From the NCBI GenBank assembly GCA_014584635.1, contig JACTML010000202.1, forward strand, positions 1 through 6,671: a stretch of 6,671 nucleotides of DNA, read 5' to 3'. This stretch comes from Nitrosomonas eutropha. Its GTDB lineage: Bacteria > Pseudomonadota > Gammaproteobacteria > Burkholderiales > Nitrosomonadaceae. Below, piece after piece: positions 1 through 5,727 of the stretch. Both the position numbers and the translations under genes were made by a program. Under the pieces are notes generated by a model that worked only from the letters and a program-made list of their open reading frames with translations, was not told where the DNA came from and did no database searches. The first letter of the stretch is position 1. The number at the start of each line of letters is the position of its first letter.

Positions 1-870
1 ATGGATGTATTTCGCCCCGGCCATGCGGACTACACTTACTGGCAAAAATACGGGATACGTGACTATCGTGGCGGAGGCCGCTCCTCCGCACGGGAGACCG
101 CTGTGCGCGTGGCAGCCGGCGCTATCGCCAAAAAATGGCTGCATGAACATTACGGGATCGTCATTCGGGGCTATATGGCACAACTTGGGCCGATTGCCAT
201 TCCCTTTAAAGACTGGGAAGTCGTTAACCAGAATCCGTTTTTTGTCGCGGATGAAGATTATGTTCCCAAACTGGAAGCGTTTATGGATGCGCTGCGCAAG
301 TCAGGCGATTCAGCAGGCGCACGAATCAACGCCATAGCCGAAGGCGTACCCGTTGGCTGGGGGGAGCCGGTTTACGACCGCCTGGATGCCGATATTGCTT
401 ACGCCATGATGAGTATCAATGCTGCCAAGGGCGTGGAAATCGGCGCCGGATTTAACAGCGTCACGCAGAAAGGCACAGAACATTCCGACGAAATCACGCC
501 AACAGGCTTTCTGAGCAACAATGCCGGAGGCATTCTGGGAGGAATCTCCAGCGGTCAGCCGATTACTGTTAGCGTCGCCATCAAACCCACCTCCAGCATC
601 CGGCTTGGCCGGCGTTCTATCGACAAAACCGGTAACCCTGCCATTGTTGAAACCCACGGCAGACATGACCCTTGCGTCGGTATCCGGGCAACCCCTATCG
701 TGGAAGCTATGCTGGCGATCGTATTAATGGATCATGCCTTGCGTCATCGCGGACAAAACGCGGATGTGGTTTGCACCACTCCCAGAATTCCCGGCAATAT
801 TATTCATCCGGCAGCAACACAACCCGTTGCACGCCTGGCTGAAGATCCGGAACCAGATGAAAATTCGTAA
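1..870 (+). CDS. aroC: Chorismate synthase, C-terminal three quarters (5' end outside window)
   Basis: This enzyme converts 5-enolpyruvylshikimate-3-phosphate to chorismate, the last step of the shikimate pathway, in the cytoplasm with reduced FMN. The visible 289 residues align by eye with E. coli AroC from its residue 99 onward. [10 protein letters not shown] (residues 4-13) contains the His equivalent to catalytic His106. [14 protein letters not shown] follows, then GDSAGA (102-107), [37 protein letters not shown], and the C-terminal signature [25 protein letters not shown] split over 222-246. The ATG at position 1 is therefore an internal Met, and about 98 N-terminal codons with the first conserved His lie upstream. 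After the usual family end near PRIPGN there is an extra Pro- and acid-rich tail of about 24 residues, ending at TAA 868-870. Family assignment is certain. Whether the gene is intact upstream cannot be seen. Confidence 0.97.
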   Translation: MDVFRPGHADYTYWQKYGIRDYRGGGRSSARETAVRVAAGAIAKKWLHEHYGIVIRGYMAQLGPIAIPFKDWEVVNQNPFFVADEDYVPKLEAFMDALRKSGDSAGARINAIAEGVPVGWGEPVYDRLDADIAYAMMSINAAKGVEIGAGFNSVTQKGTEHSDEITPTGFLSNNAGGILGGISSGQPITVSVAIKPTSSIRLGRRSIDKTGNPAIVETHGRHDPCVGIRATPIVEAMLAIVLMDHALRHRGQNADVVCTTPRIPGNIIHPAATQPVARLAEDPEPDENS

Positions 871-1143
871 GCTGATCGTTTAGAATCCACCCAAAATCTC
901 AATATTAACGATGTAATACACCCTTCAGTGAGATAGCAAGCGGATGCCTACAAAAAATCTGATGACTACTTCCTTCATGTCATTCAGATCAGCACACCTT
1001 CAGTAATAAAAAAACACCACAACCATATACAACAGCAGCATAATTCGCACTTGATATATTTGACGGCTCATGCAACCAAAGTTATTCAAGAATTCAGGGC
1101 AGATTCCGTTTTAAAAGCAACTTGATCGTAAGGAGATAGCAGA
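871..1143. other. Intergenic region aroC to small secreted protein gene, with weak promoter candidate
   Basis: This 273-base A+T-rich gap has no credible gene. A 20-codon ATG frame at 944-1006 lacks a Shine-Dalgarno sequence. A weak sigma70-like pair, TTGACG (1060-1065) and TATTCA (1083-1088), has 17 bases between its boxes and lies about 55 bases before the next start. The -35 is good but the -10 matches only three of six positions, so it is only a candidate. A loose direct repeat (ACACCCTTCAGT at 918-929, ACACCTTCAGT at 994-1004) is also present. A minus-strand hairpin is listed separately. No plus-strand hairpin with a T-run follows aroC. Confidence 0.4.
951..989 (-). terminator. Possible weak minus-strand intrinsic terminator (hairpin plus T-run)
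   Basis: ATCTGATGAC (957-966) and GTCATTCAGAT (979-989) are inverted repeats that form a 10-bp stem with one bulged base around a 12-base loop. Read on the minus strand, the stem runs straight into six T residues (complement of 952-957), the layout of an intrinsic terminator. The stem has only four G-C pairs, so it would be weak. No minus-strand gene ends here. If real, it would stop antisense transcription heading into aroC. Chance occurrence is plausible. Confidence 0.3.
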
Positions 1144-1497
1144 ATGCACACAAAACAATTAAATTTTGCTGTTTATGCAGGTTTACTGTTTTTTCTGATG
1201 AATGGTGTAACGGGATGGGCACAGGATATCAGCGAAATTCAACGCCAGTTTAATGCTGAAATTCTGAATAAGCCGTTTAGCGTCCCTACTGATACCGAGC
1301 TGACTTCAGCACTGAAAGAAGCTACACAAAAAGGCAAATCCAACATCGCACCGAATCCTACACCAGCCTGCGTCGGACTGGGTTGCACAACGGGTGGAAA
1401 TTACGGCTACGGGAGCTATTTTGGAGGATATGCTCGCCCCTACTATGGTGGCTACTACGGCGTGAATCGCTACCTTCCCTTTTACTACGGCTGGTGA
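1144..1497 (+). CDS. Small secreted protein with Gly/Tyr-rich C-terminus, function unknown
   Basis: I do not recognise this 117-residue protein. It begins with a typical Sec signal peptide: Lys4, a hydrophobic stretch at about 8-22, and a likely cleavage after GWA (residue 26, before QDIS). The mature part has a polar, probably helical segment (27-65) and a Cys pair in CVGLGC (Cys76 and Cys81) that could form a disulphide. A low-complexity tail from about residue 85 is almost entirely Gly, Tyr and other aromatics and ends in FYYGW. The start is well supported: AAGGAGA at 1130-1136 sits 7 bases before the ATG. It appears to be a single-gene unit, with 273 bases before it and 112 after. Gly/Tyr-rich secreted proteins are often surface or matrix associated, but that is inference only. 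The signal peptide and strong ribosome binding site make a real gene likely. Confidence 0.8.
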   Translation: MHTKQLNFAVYAGLLFFLMNGVTGWAQDISEIQRQFNAEILNKPFSVPTDTELTSALKEATQKGKSNIAPNPTPACVGLGCTTGGNYGYGSYFGGYARPYYGGYYGVNRYLPFYYGW

Positions 1498-1609
1498 ATT
1501 CTCAAGAGTAACGTTTACATAAGCGAATGCAGCCATTGCATGCTGCTGCCCGCCTACCGCAATTTATTCATTTGATTATTAATCTTTCATATCAATACTA
1601 GGAGATGAA

Positions 1610-2383
1610 ATGGGTTATTCCATCACTAAACCAGCGTGGATTCTGGCTGGAGTCACAGCACTTTCTTTAACATTGGGAGGGTGCGCTGCAGTTCATACCT
1701 CAATCGCCAAGAAAGACCTGGATGTACAAACCAAAATGAGCGATACAGTTTTTCTGGATCCGGTTGAACCCAGTCAAAAAGTTGTCTATATCAATATTCG
1801 CAACACCTCGGATAAAACCAATTTCGATATTGCTCCCGCTGTTACCAACTCGTTGCAAAGTAAAGGATACCGTGTCACAGAAAACCCCAAAGCTGCGCAC
1901 TACTGGCTGCAAGTTAACGTCCTGAGTGTTGAAAAGGCCAGTCCGACCGCTGCAGAATCTGCCCTGAAAGCAGGTTATGGCGGGTTAGGCAGTGCAGCAA
2001 TGGGTGCGGCAGTCGGCACAGCAACGGGAGCCGCCATCAGTGGCTGGAGTGGCGCCGGAATCGGCGGGCTTGCCGGGGCTGCCGCATTTGGTCTGGTAGA
2101 TACCATTGCCGGAGCTGCAGTGAAGGACGTTACCTTCATGGCCATTACTGATGTCGAGATCGCTGAACGCGCCGAAGGCGGTGTCATCATCCGTGAAGAT
2201 CGCCAGCAGGATCTGAAACAGGGCATTGGTGGCTCCAAAAGGCAAACTTCTTCCAAAGTTAGTGAAATGAACAAATACCGCACTCGTGTCGTCAGTATTG
2301 CCAATAAAGCCAATCTCGAATACGAAGAAGCTGCGCCAGAGTTGACAACCGGCCTGGCCCGCGCGATCTCCGGATTGTTCTGA
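1610..2383 (+). CDS. traT: TraT-family outer-membrane lipoprotein (complement resistance / surface exclusion type)
   Basis: Plasmid TraT is an oligomeric outer-membrane lipoprotein that blocks redundant conjugation and protects against complement. This 257-residue homologue is slightly longer than F-plasmid TraT (about 244). It has a lipoprotein signal ending in the lipobox LGGC (acylated Cys25), and Ala26 at +2 fits outer-membrane sorting. By memory, family-like stretches include AKKDLDVQTKMSDTVFL, INIRNTSDK, SKGYRV, AHYWLQVNVL, ITDVEIAER and KYRTRVVSIANKANLEYEEA. A Gly/Ala-rich hydrophobic segment (about 121-170) occupies the place of the TraT membrane-associated region. AGGAGA at 1600-1605 supports the ATG at 1610. 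An out-of-frame ATG overlaps it at 1605. The neighbours are aroC and envelope genes, with no tra genes, so a chromosomal envelope role is more likely than plasmid surface exclusion. Its function here is inferred. Confidence 0.9.
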   Translation: MGYSITKPAWILAGVTALSLTLGGCAAVHTSIAKKDLDVQTKMSDTVFLDPVEPSQKVVYINIRNTSDKTNFDIAPAVTNSLQSKGYRVTENPKAAHYWLQVNVLSVEKASPTAAESALKAGYGGLGSAAMGAAVGTATGAAISGWSGAGIGGLAGAAAFGLVDTIAGAAVKDVTFMAITDVEIAERAEGGVIIREDRQQDLKQGIGGSKRQTSSKVSEMNKYRTRVVSIANKANLEYEEAAPELTTGLARAISGLF

Positions 2384-2463
2384 GAATCTGTTCAGCCGCT
2401 CACTGAAGAGCACATTACACCGTTAACATTCATTGAAACTTTGAGCAAGTCTGACATTTTACC

Positions 2464-2491
2464 CGCCATCCGGAATAACATCCGGGTGGCG
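2464..2491 (+). other. 10-bp stem-loop upstream of the Spy-like gene
   Basis: CGCCATCCGG (2464-2473) and CCGGGTGGCG (2482-2491) pair over 10 bases, with one G-U pair in RNA, around the 8-base loop AATAACAT. The stem is G+C-rich and stable-looking. There is no T-run on either side, so it is not a classic intrinsic terminator. It lies 80 bases after the traT stop and 7 bases before the Shine-Dalgarno sequence (2499-2503) of the next gene. It could stabilise the traT mRNA 3' end or form a leader hairpin that modulates translation of the Spy-like gene. Both roles are inference. Confidence 0.45.
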
Positions 2492-2510
2492 ATTCATCAA
2501 GGAAACCCAC

Positions 2511-2837
2511 ATGACCGCGCATATTCTGATCATCGCACTGGCTTCAGTTACCCTGTTGGCATCCGCACCTGTATTAGCAGCACAGCCTGCTGACAGTCAC
2601 GCAACAGTCAACCGCATGGCAAAAGAGCTGGGGCTCAGCGACACCCAGCGCTCCCAGGTTGAAACTATTCTTGATAACGAAAAAAAGAAAGTTGAAGCGG
2701 TGTTCAACGAAGAGAAGATGAAGTTACAGGCAATTCAGCAAGAAACTCACACCAGCTTACAAGCCGTGCTTACTCCCGAACAAATGCAGAAACTAGATAA
2801 AAAAATGCGCCAGAGAAATAACTCCGGCAAAAAATAG
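2511..2837 (+). CDS. Short Spy/CpxP-like (LTxxQ) periplasmic protein
   Basis: This 108-residue protein has a Sec signal peptide (hydrophobic 4-19, likely cleavage after VLA or VLAA at 23-24). The mature chain of about 85 residues is highly charged and predicted helical. It carries two copies of the family motif, LSDTQ (42-46, in LGLSDTQRSQV) and LTPEQ (87-91), separated by a Lys/Glu-rich helix at about 50-80 that could form a hairpin or coiled coil. Spy and CpxP are periplasmic ATP-independent chaperones or stress sensors of about 160 residues. This protein is shorter but keeps both motifs. AAGGA at 2499-2503 is 7 bases before the ATG. It ends in a basic tail (KKMRQRNNSGKK). It stands alone with a stem-loop just upstream. 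Family placement is fairly confident. A chaperone or metal/envelope-stress role is inferred. Confidence 0.82.
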   Translation: MTAHILIIALASVTLLASAPVLAAQPADSHATVNRMAKELGLSDTQRSQVETILDNEKKKVEAVFNEEKMKLQAIQQETHTSLQAVLTPEQMQKLDKKMRQRNNSGKK

Positions 2838-3148
2838 CGTAAACCTTACGGAGCGATTGCAATCCGCGCCCCCAAGCATCAGCCATGCATTGCTGGTTCA
2901 GATATTTGCAATCAGCTCCTGATAGACTACAACTGTGCGCTCAATCACAATACGTTCATCAAACATCTGTCCATGATTAATAATCAAGGATCTCATTCTC
3001 GCCCGAATCACAAAAACCCAAACTAACGCACAGCAGAAGCAGCAAAATCGATACAAACAACTTTACTCCGAGTACTCAGTTTTATTTAACCAGATCAGGG
3101 GCATGCGAAGAATTTTCCAAGCGACAACTGCCTAGTTTTGAGGGTAAT
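2838..3148. other. Gap between convergent genes, no intact gene
   Basis: This 311-base gap lies between the plus-strand Spy-like gene and the minus-strand polysaccharide operon. Its middle holds a glycosyltransferase-like relic on the minus strand (listed separately). Near the Spy-like stop there is a 5-bp inverted repeat CGTAA/TTACG (2838-2850), then the palindrome GATTGCAATC. A bulged hairpin, CCAAGCA (2872-2878) with TGCTGG (2891-2896), is followed on the plus strand by TTCAGATATTT, which is too poor in T to call a terminator. The stretch 3063-3148 shows nothing recognisable on either strand. I see no convincing terminator for either converging unit. Confidence 0.5.
2898..3008 (-). pseudogene. 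Remnant of a GT4-type glycosyltransferase C-terminus
   Basis: On the minus strand, 36 codons from ATT (3008-3006) to a TGA at 2900-2898 read IRARMRSL, then IINHGQM, FDERIVIERT, VVVYQELIANI. This has the layout of the end of many GT4 (group 1) glycosyltransferases: an LRxRMG-like segment, a ten-residue helix, then F(D/S)xERxVxxTxxVYxEL and stop. Further upstream the frame turns into an unrelated Cys/aromatic-rich stretch and hits a stop at 3065-3063, so no catalytic domain is attached. The match rests on recalled family patterns, not on a search. Lying just downstream of the GT26 gene on the same strand, it fits a polysaccharide gene lost by deletion. A short unrelated ORF or chance similarity cannot be excluded. 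Confidence 0.5.
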
Positions 3149-3910
3149 TCATCTTCGTGAATTTGACATCAACGACCTCAATCGATCAATACCTATTTCC
3201 CAAGCAAATTGAAAGAGTCTGATTTGTCTGTTAGCACGAGCCGGTTGTTGTATTAACCGATAGAACCACTCAAGATTGAGCCGCTGCATGAATAATGGTG
3301 CACGCTTTACAGTGCCAACAATCGTGTCGAGTGTACCTCCAATACCTTGGCAAATCCTGACTGATTCGAGCTGGTCCAAATACTTGGACATCCACTCCTC
3401 TTGCCGTGGACTACCCAATGCAACAAAAAGTATTTCTGCTTTTGATTCATTGATCTGCGCCACTAAGGCACCCATATCCTCATCTTTGACATAACCATTG
3501 GCGCGCCCAACAATTCTGATAGCGGGGTGACGCTCACGTAAGCGTTCAACTGCACCTTGGTTAACTTCTTCTTTCGCTCCATAAAAAAAAATCTTATAGT
3601 TGCCGTCCTCCGCCTGCGCACAAATTTGCTGCATCAGATCCGCGCCAGCGACTCGCTCAGCCTTATAACCATTTATACGCATGGCAAACACAATACCTAT
3701 TCCGTCGGGAATGAGAATAGCCGCTTTAGCAAAAAAATTCCGTAAGAAACTGTTTTTCCTCAGGGCATATACTTTTTCTGGATTAACAGCAAGAATCGTA
3801 CTCACCTGATTGGTAGTCCGAATATGTTCATCAACAAACTTAAGAGTCTCTGCCATACTGATACAATCAACTTGTGTATCAAGTATTTGAACTCGTTTGG
3901 GTGGAATCAT
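3149..3910 (-). CDS. WecG/TagA/CpsF family (GT26) glycosyltransferase
   Basis: Members transfer ManNAc, ManNAcA or related sugars from UDP-sugar onto a membrane lipid-linked saccharide during assembly of enterobacterial common antigen, teichoic acid or exopolysaccharide. The 253 residues match the family's usual ~250. Motifs in order are AVNPEKVYAL (41-50), IPDGIGIV (67-74; Asp69 matches the proposed catalytic Asp of TagA), AERVAGADLM (84-93), LFVALGSPRQEEWM (161-174), GIGGTLDTIVGTVKRAP (189-205), and the C-terminal LEWFYRLIQQPARANR (213-228) linked to membrane association. There is no membrane span, so it is probably a peripheral inner-membrane protein. It is the last intact gene of the minus-strand operon, 48 bases after the Wzy-like gene. 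The ATG at 3910 has no clear Shine-Dalgarno sequence (TAGATTTACC precedes it). The next Met is residue 19, so this start is kept for length and the conserved VQILDTQVD opening. The sugar substrate is unknown. Confidence 0.93.
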   Translation of the reverse strand: MIPPKRVQILDTQVDCISMAETLKFVDEHIRTTNQVSTILAVNPEKVYALRKNSFLRNFFAKAAILIPDGIGIVFAMRINGYKAERVAGADLMQQICAQAEDGNYKIFFYGAKEEVNQGAVERLRERHPAIRIVGRANGYVKDEDMGALVAQINESKAEILFVALGSPRQEEWMSKYLDQLESVRICQGIGGTLDTIVGTVKRAPLFMQRLNLEWFYRLIQQPARANRQIRLFQFAWEIGIDRLRSLMSNSRR

Positions 3911-3958
3911 GGTAAATCTAGTTAAAGTTAATTGCCGGGATTGAACTTGAATTGCTCA

Positions 3959-5194
3959 TTATATTTTGCTATGCCACCCTCTTCGAAGGCGATGCCCTAC
4001 TTCTCGCGGCCAGTTCAAGCTCGAGGCGCGGTTCATACAACTGTTGCATGATAATAACGCAAGCATAAGAATTAACGGAATAAAACCCCCAACACTATAG
4101 AAACCACGCTCTACAAACGATAGCAACATGACACACATGAAAGTAGGAAAAAAAAGAACTGGTAACACAGAAAAACTCTTGACAAACCAATATCCCAGCA
4201 TAATCAAAAATAAGATCAACCCCGTCACACCAAAGTCAAGCAAAATTTGCAAAAAAGCATTATGCGCATTGTAAGTAGTCCAACCAAAAGTGGTTATGGT
4301 CTGATAATAATCATGTAGGGCTATGCCACCTGCTCCAAAGCCATAGCCAAAATATGGTTTCTGCTGAATGAGGTTTAACGTGGCCTCCCAGATGAAGGTT
4401 CTTCCCGTAAGACTCTGGATATCATCCCCTCCATCGAATGAAACAATTTCTGTTAGACCATGATCTGAGATGTAAGCATAAGATAATCCAATCATCAGAA
4501 AAATACTTATAGAGCTAATAATTGCAATATGTGAGTACGTACGTACCCTCATAAGCATGGCAATAACTATGCCGGTCATCGCGGCAGCCAATGCCTGCCG
4601 GCTGAATGTTAATAAAAGACATGCACCAATGATTAATGTAAGCATAAACAATACAGACTTGCGAACCAATAAAATACCGGAAGCAATAATGCACAAACAG
4701 ATCGCGGCAGGTTGGGCCAGTGCATGTGGACCATAAAACAATCCCCGGAAACGCATAGCCCCCTGGTTTAGCATGAAAGCATCTGGCCATATTGGTGACA
4801 GTGCAAGACTAATTGCACACAGCCACGCAAAACTAACAACAATAACCGTCATAGCTGACGGCAGGCCAAGTCCTATCAGCAAATAAGCCGCACACAAAGT
4901 ATAAATCCAGGCAACAATTGCTGTATTCGTTGCTGATAGATCAATAGACCAGGCTAGAGAAAGTCCAGCTAGCGCGATCAAGCAAGCGATCCAATATAAT
5001 CCTGTTTGATTTGTGATTTTTTTATGAGAATTTATCGAGTGCAGGTAAAAAGCTAATGCAAGCATAATAACGAGTGCGGTCATACTCGCTTTGACCCACG
5101 ACCCAAAGACCTCTGCCTGACTGACATCCACCCCGCTTATAAAAAGAGCACAAAATACTGATATGTATGCTGCCGTATGTCGGGATAATTTCAT
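3959..5194 (-). CDS. Wzy/WaaL-type O-antigen polymerase or ligase family membrane protein
   Basis: This is a 411-residue polytopic inner-membrane protein with about ten or more hydrophobic segments (for example 10-22, 36-52, 66-80, 92-110, 114-131, 160-177, 180-196, 222-240, 322-338, 343-359 and 368-383). Wzy_C-type features are RFRGLFYGPHALAQ (148-161), LLTFSRQALAA (193-203), and GRTFIWEATLNLI (264-276) followed by PYFGYGFGAG (280-289). NAHNAFLQILLDFGVTG (309-325) holds His311, placed like the essential periplasmic His of O-antigen ligases. The segment between about 241 and 320 would be the large periplasmic loop. The tail after 385 is basic and probably cytoplasmic. Members either polymerise undecaprenyl-linked repeat units or ligate glycan to an acceptor, and sequence alone does not separate the two. 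The ATG overlaps the acyltransferase stop by 4 bases (ATGA, 5191-5194), indicating translational coupling. A purine-rich AAGAGAAG lies just before it. Confidence 0.9.
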   Translation of the reverse strand: MKLSRHTAAYISVFCALFISGVDVSQAEVFGSWVKASMTALVIMLALAFYLHSINSHKKITNQTGLYWIACLIALAGLSLAWSIDLSATNTAIVAWIYTLCAAYLLIGLGLPSAMTVIVVSFAWLCAISLALSPIWPDAFMLNQGAMRFRGLFYGPHALAQPAAICLCIIASGILLVRKSVLFMLTLIIGACLLLTFSRQALAAAMTGIVIAMLMRVRTYSHIAIISSISIFLMIGLSYAYISDHGLTEIVSFDGGDDIQSLTGRTFIWEATLNLIQQKPYFGYGFGAGGIALHDYYQTITTFGWTTYNAHNAFLQILLDFGVTGLILFLIMLGYWFVKSFSVLPVLFFPTFMCVMLLSFVERGFYSVGGFIPLILMLALLSCNSCMNRASSLNWPREVGHRLRRGWHSKI

Positions 5195-5709
5195 TGACTT
5201 CTCTTGCCAATTTTCCTGGCAGGTGTCCCGCCCACAACAGTAAAAGGCGCAACATCTTTTGTCACAACTGCACCTGCCGCGATAACCGCGCCATTACCAA
5301 TATTAACACCTGGAAGAATCACAACATTAGCTCCAATCCAGACATCATTACCAATCGTTACCGCACGGAAAATTGTACCTTGGTCATTGATTCTAACAGT
5401 TGGATCCTTAAATAAATGGTTTCTGGTGATGATTTTTATATCAGGCCCCATGAGAACATCAGAACCAATCTGTACTCCACCATATATCAGACAACCGCTA
5501 CCAAGTTCGCTTCTATCACCAATGGAGATAAACATAGAAACATCAGCATTCGATTTTACCCGTATATCTGCACCGGCCTTGTCTACAAACTGCGCTACTA
5601 ACCAATTCCTTATAGCTGGGAAGAAAAGAGAATAAGGGCGCCATTTGTCAGGTGTATGGCGAAAAAATACCGTGTAGAAAAAAAAGAGTACCTTTCTTTT
5701 TAAGAACAT
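5191..5709 (-). CDS. Left-handed beta-helix O-acyltransferase (hexapeptide repeat; WcaF/WbbJ-like)
   Basis: This is probably a cytoplasmic acetyl-CoA-dependent transferase that decorates a sugar of the polysaccharide repeat unit. From the chosen ATG it has 172 residues. After a basic, aromatic N-terminus (KRKVLFFFYTVFF), hexapeptide-type turns run from about 58 to 148: ISIGDRSELGSG, YGGVQIGSDVLMG, VTIGNDVWIGANVVILPG, VNIGNGAVIAAGAVVT. His98 in ITRNHLF, at the start of the loop inserted into the helix, fits the catalytic His. The end TKDVAPFTVVGGTPARKIGKR is classic for the family. The frame could also start at TTG 5718, three codons earlier, but the ATG at 5707-5709 is preferred as the commoner codon. 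Neither has a strong Shine-Dalgarno sequence. The gene begins 18 bases after the glycosyltransferase stop and overlaps the next gene by 4 bases, so all are in one operon. The acceptor is unknown, and a serine-acetyltransferase-like side role is unlikely in this context. Confidence 0.92.
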   Translation of the reverse strand: MFLKRKVLFFFYTVFFRHTPDKWRPYSLFFPAIRNWLVAQFVDKAGADIRVKSNADVSMFISIGDRSELGSGCLIYGGVQIGSDVLMGPDIKIITRNHLFKDPTVRINDQGTIFRAVTIGNDVWIGANVVILPGVNIGNGAVIAAGAVVTKDVAPFTVVGGTPARKIGKRSQ

Positions 5710-5727
5710 AAACTTCAACGAGATAGA

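Noticed and set aside
310..666. Minus-strand 118-codon frame inside aroC
   Set aside because: It lies opposite the strongly conserved aroC frame and its product resembles nothing.
944..1006. A 20-codon ATG frame in the aroC downstream gap
   Set aside because: It has no Shine-Dalgarno sequence, is very short, overlaps the hairpin, and shows no recognisable features.
1529..1546. GCAGC/GCTGC inverted repeat downstream of the Gly/Tyr-rich gene as a terminator
   Set aside because: The stem is only 5 bp with no following T-run.
1572..1599. TTGATT and AATACT as a sigma70 promoter for traT
   Set aside because: Both boxes are weak (4 of 6), and the start point would fall at about the ATG, leaving no room for the clear ribosome binding site.
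2391..2407. TTCAG/CTGAA hairpin after traT as a terminator
   Set aside because: The stem is only 5 bp with a 7-base loop and no T-run.
1975..2413. Long minus-strand frames opposite traT
   Set aside because: They are shadows of the traT coding frame, with low-complexity Ala/Pro products and no family features.
2433..2454. GAAACTT and TCTGA near the Spy-like gene as a sigmaE-type promoter
   Set aside because: The two boxes are only about 8 bases apart instead of about 16, so the spacing is wrong.
2872..2910. Bulged CCAAGCA/TGCTGG hairpin as terminator of the Spy-like gene
   Set aside because: The stem is imperfect and the sequence after it (TTCAGATATTT) is not a proper T-run.
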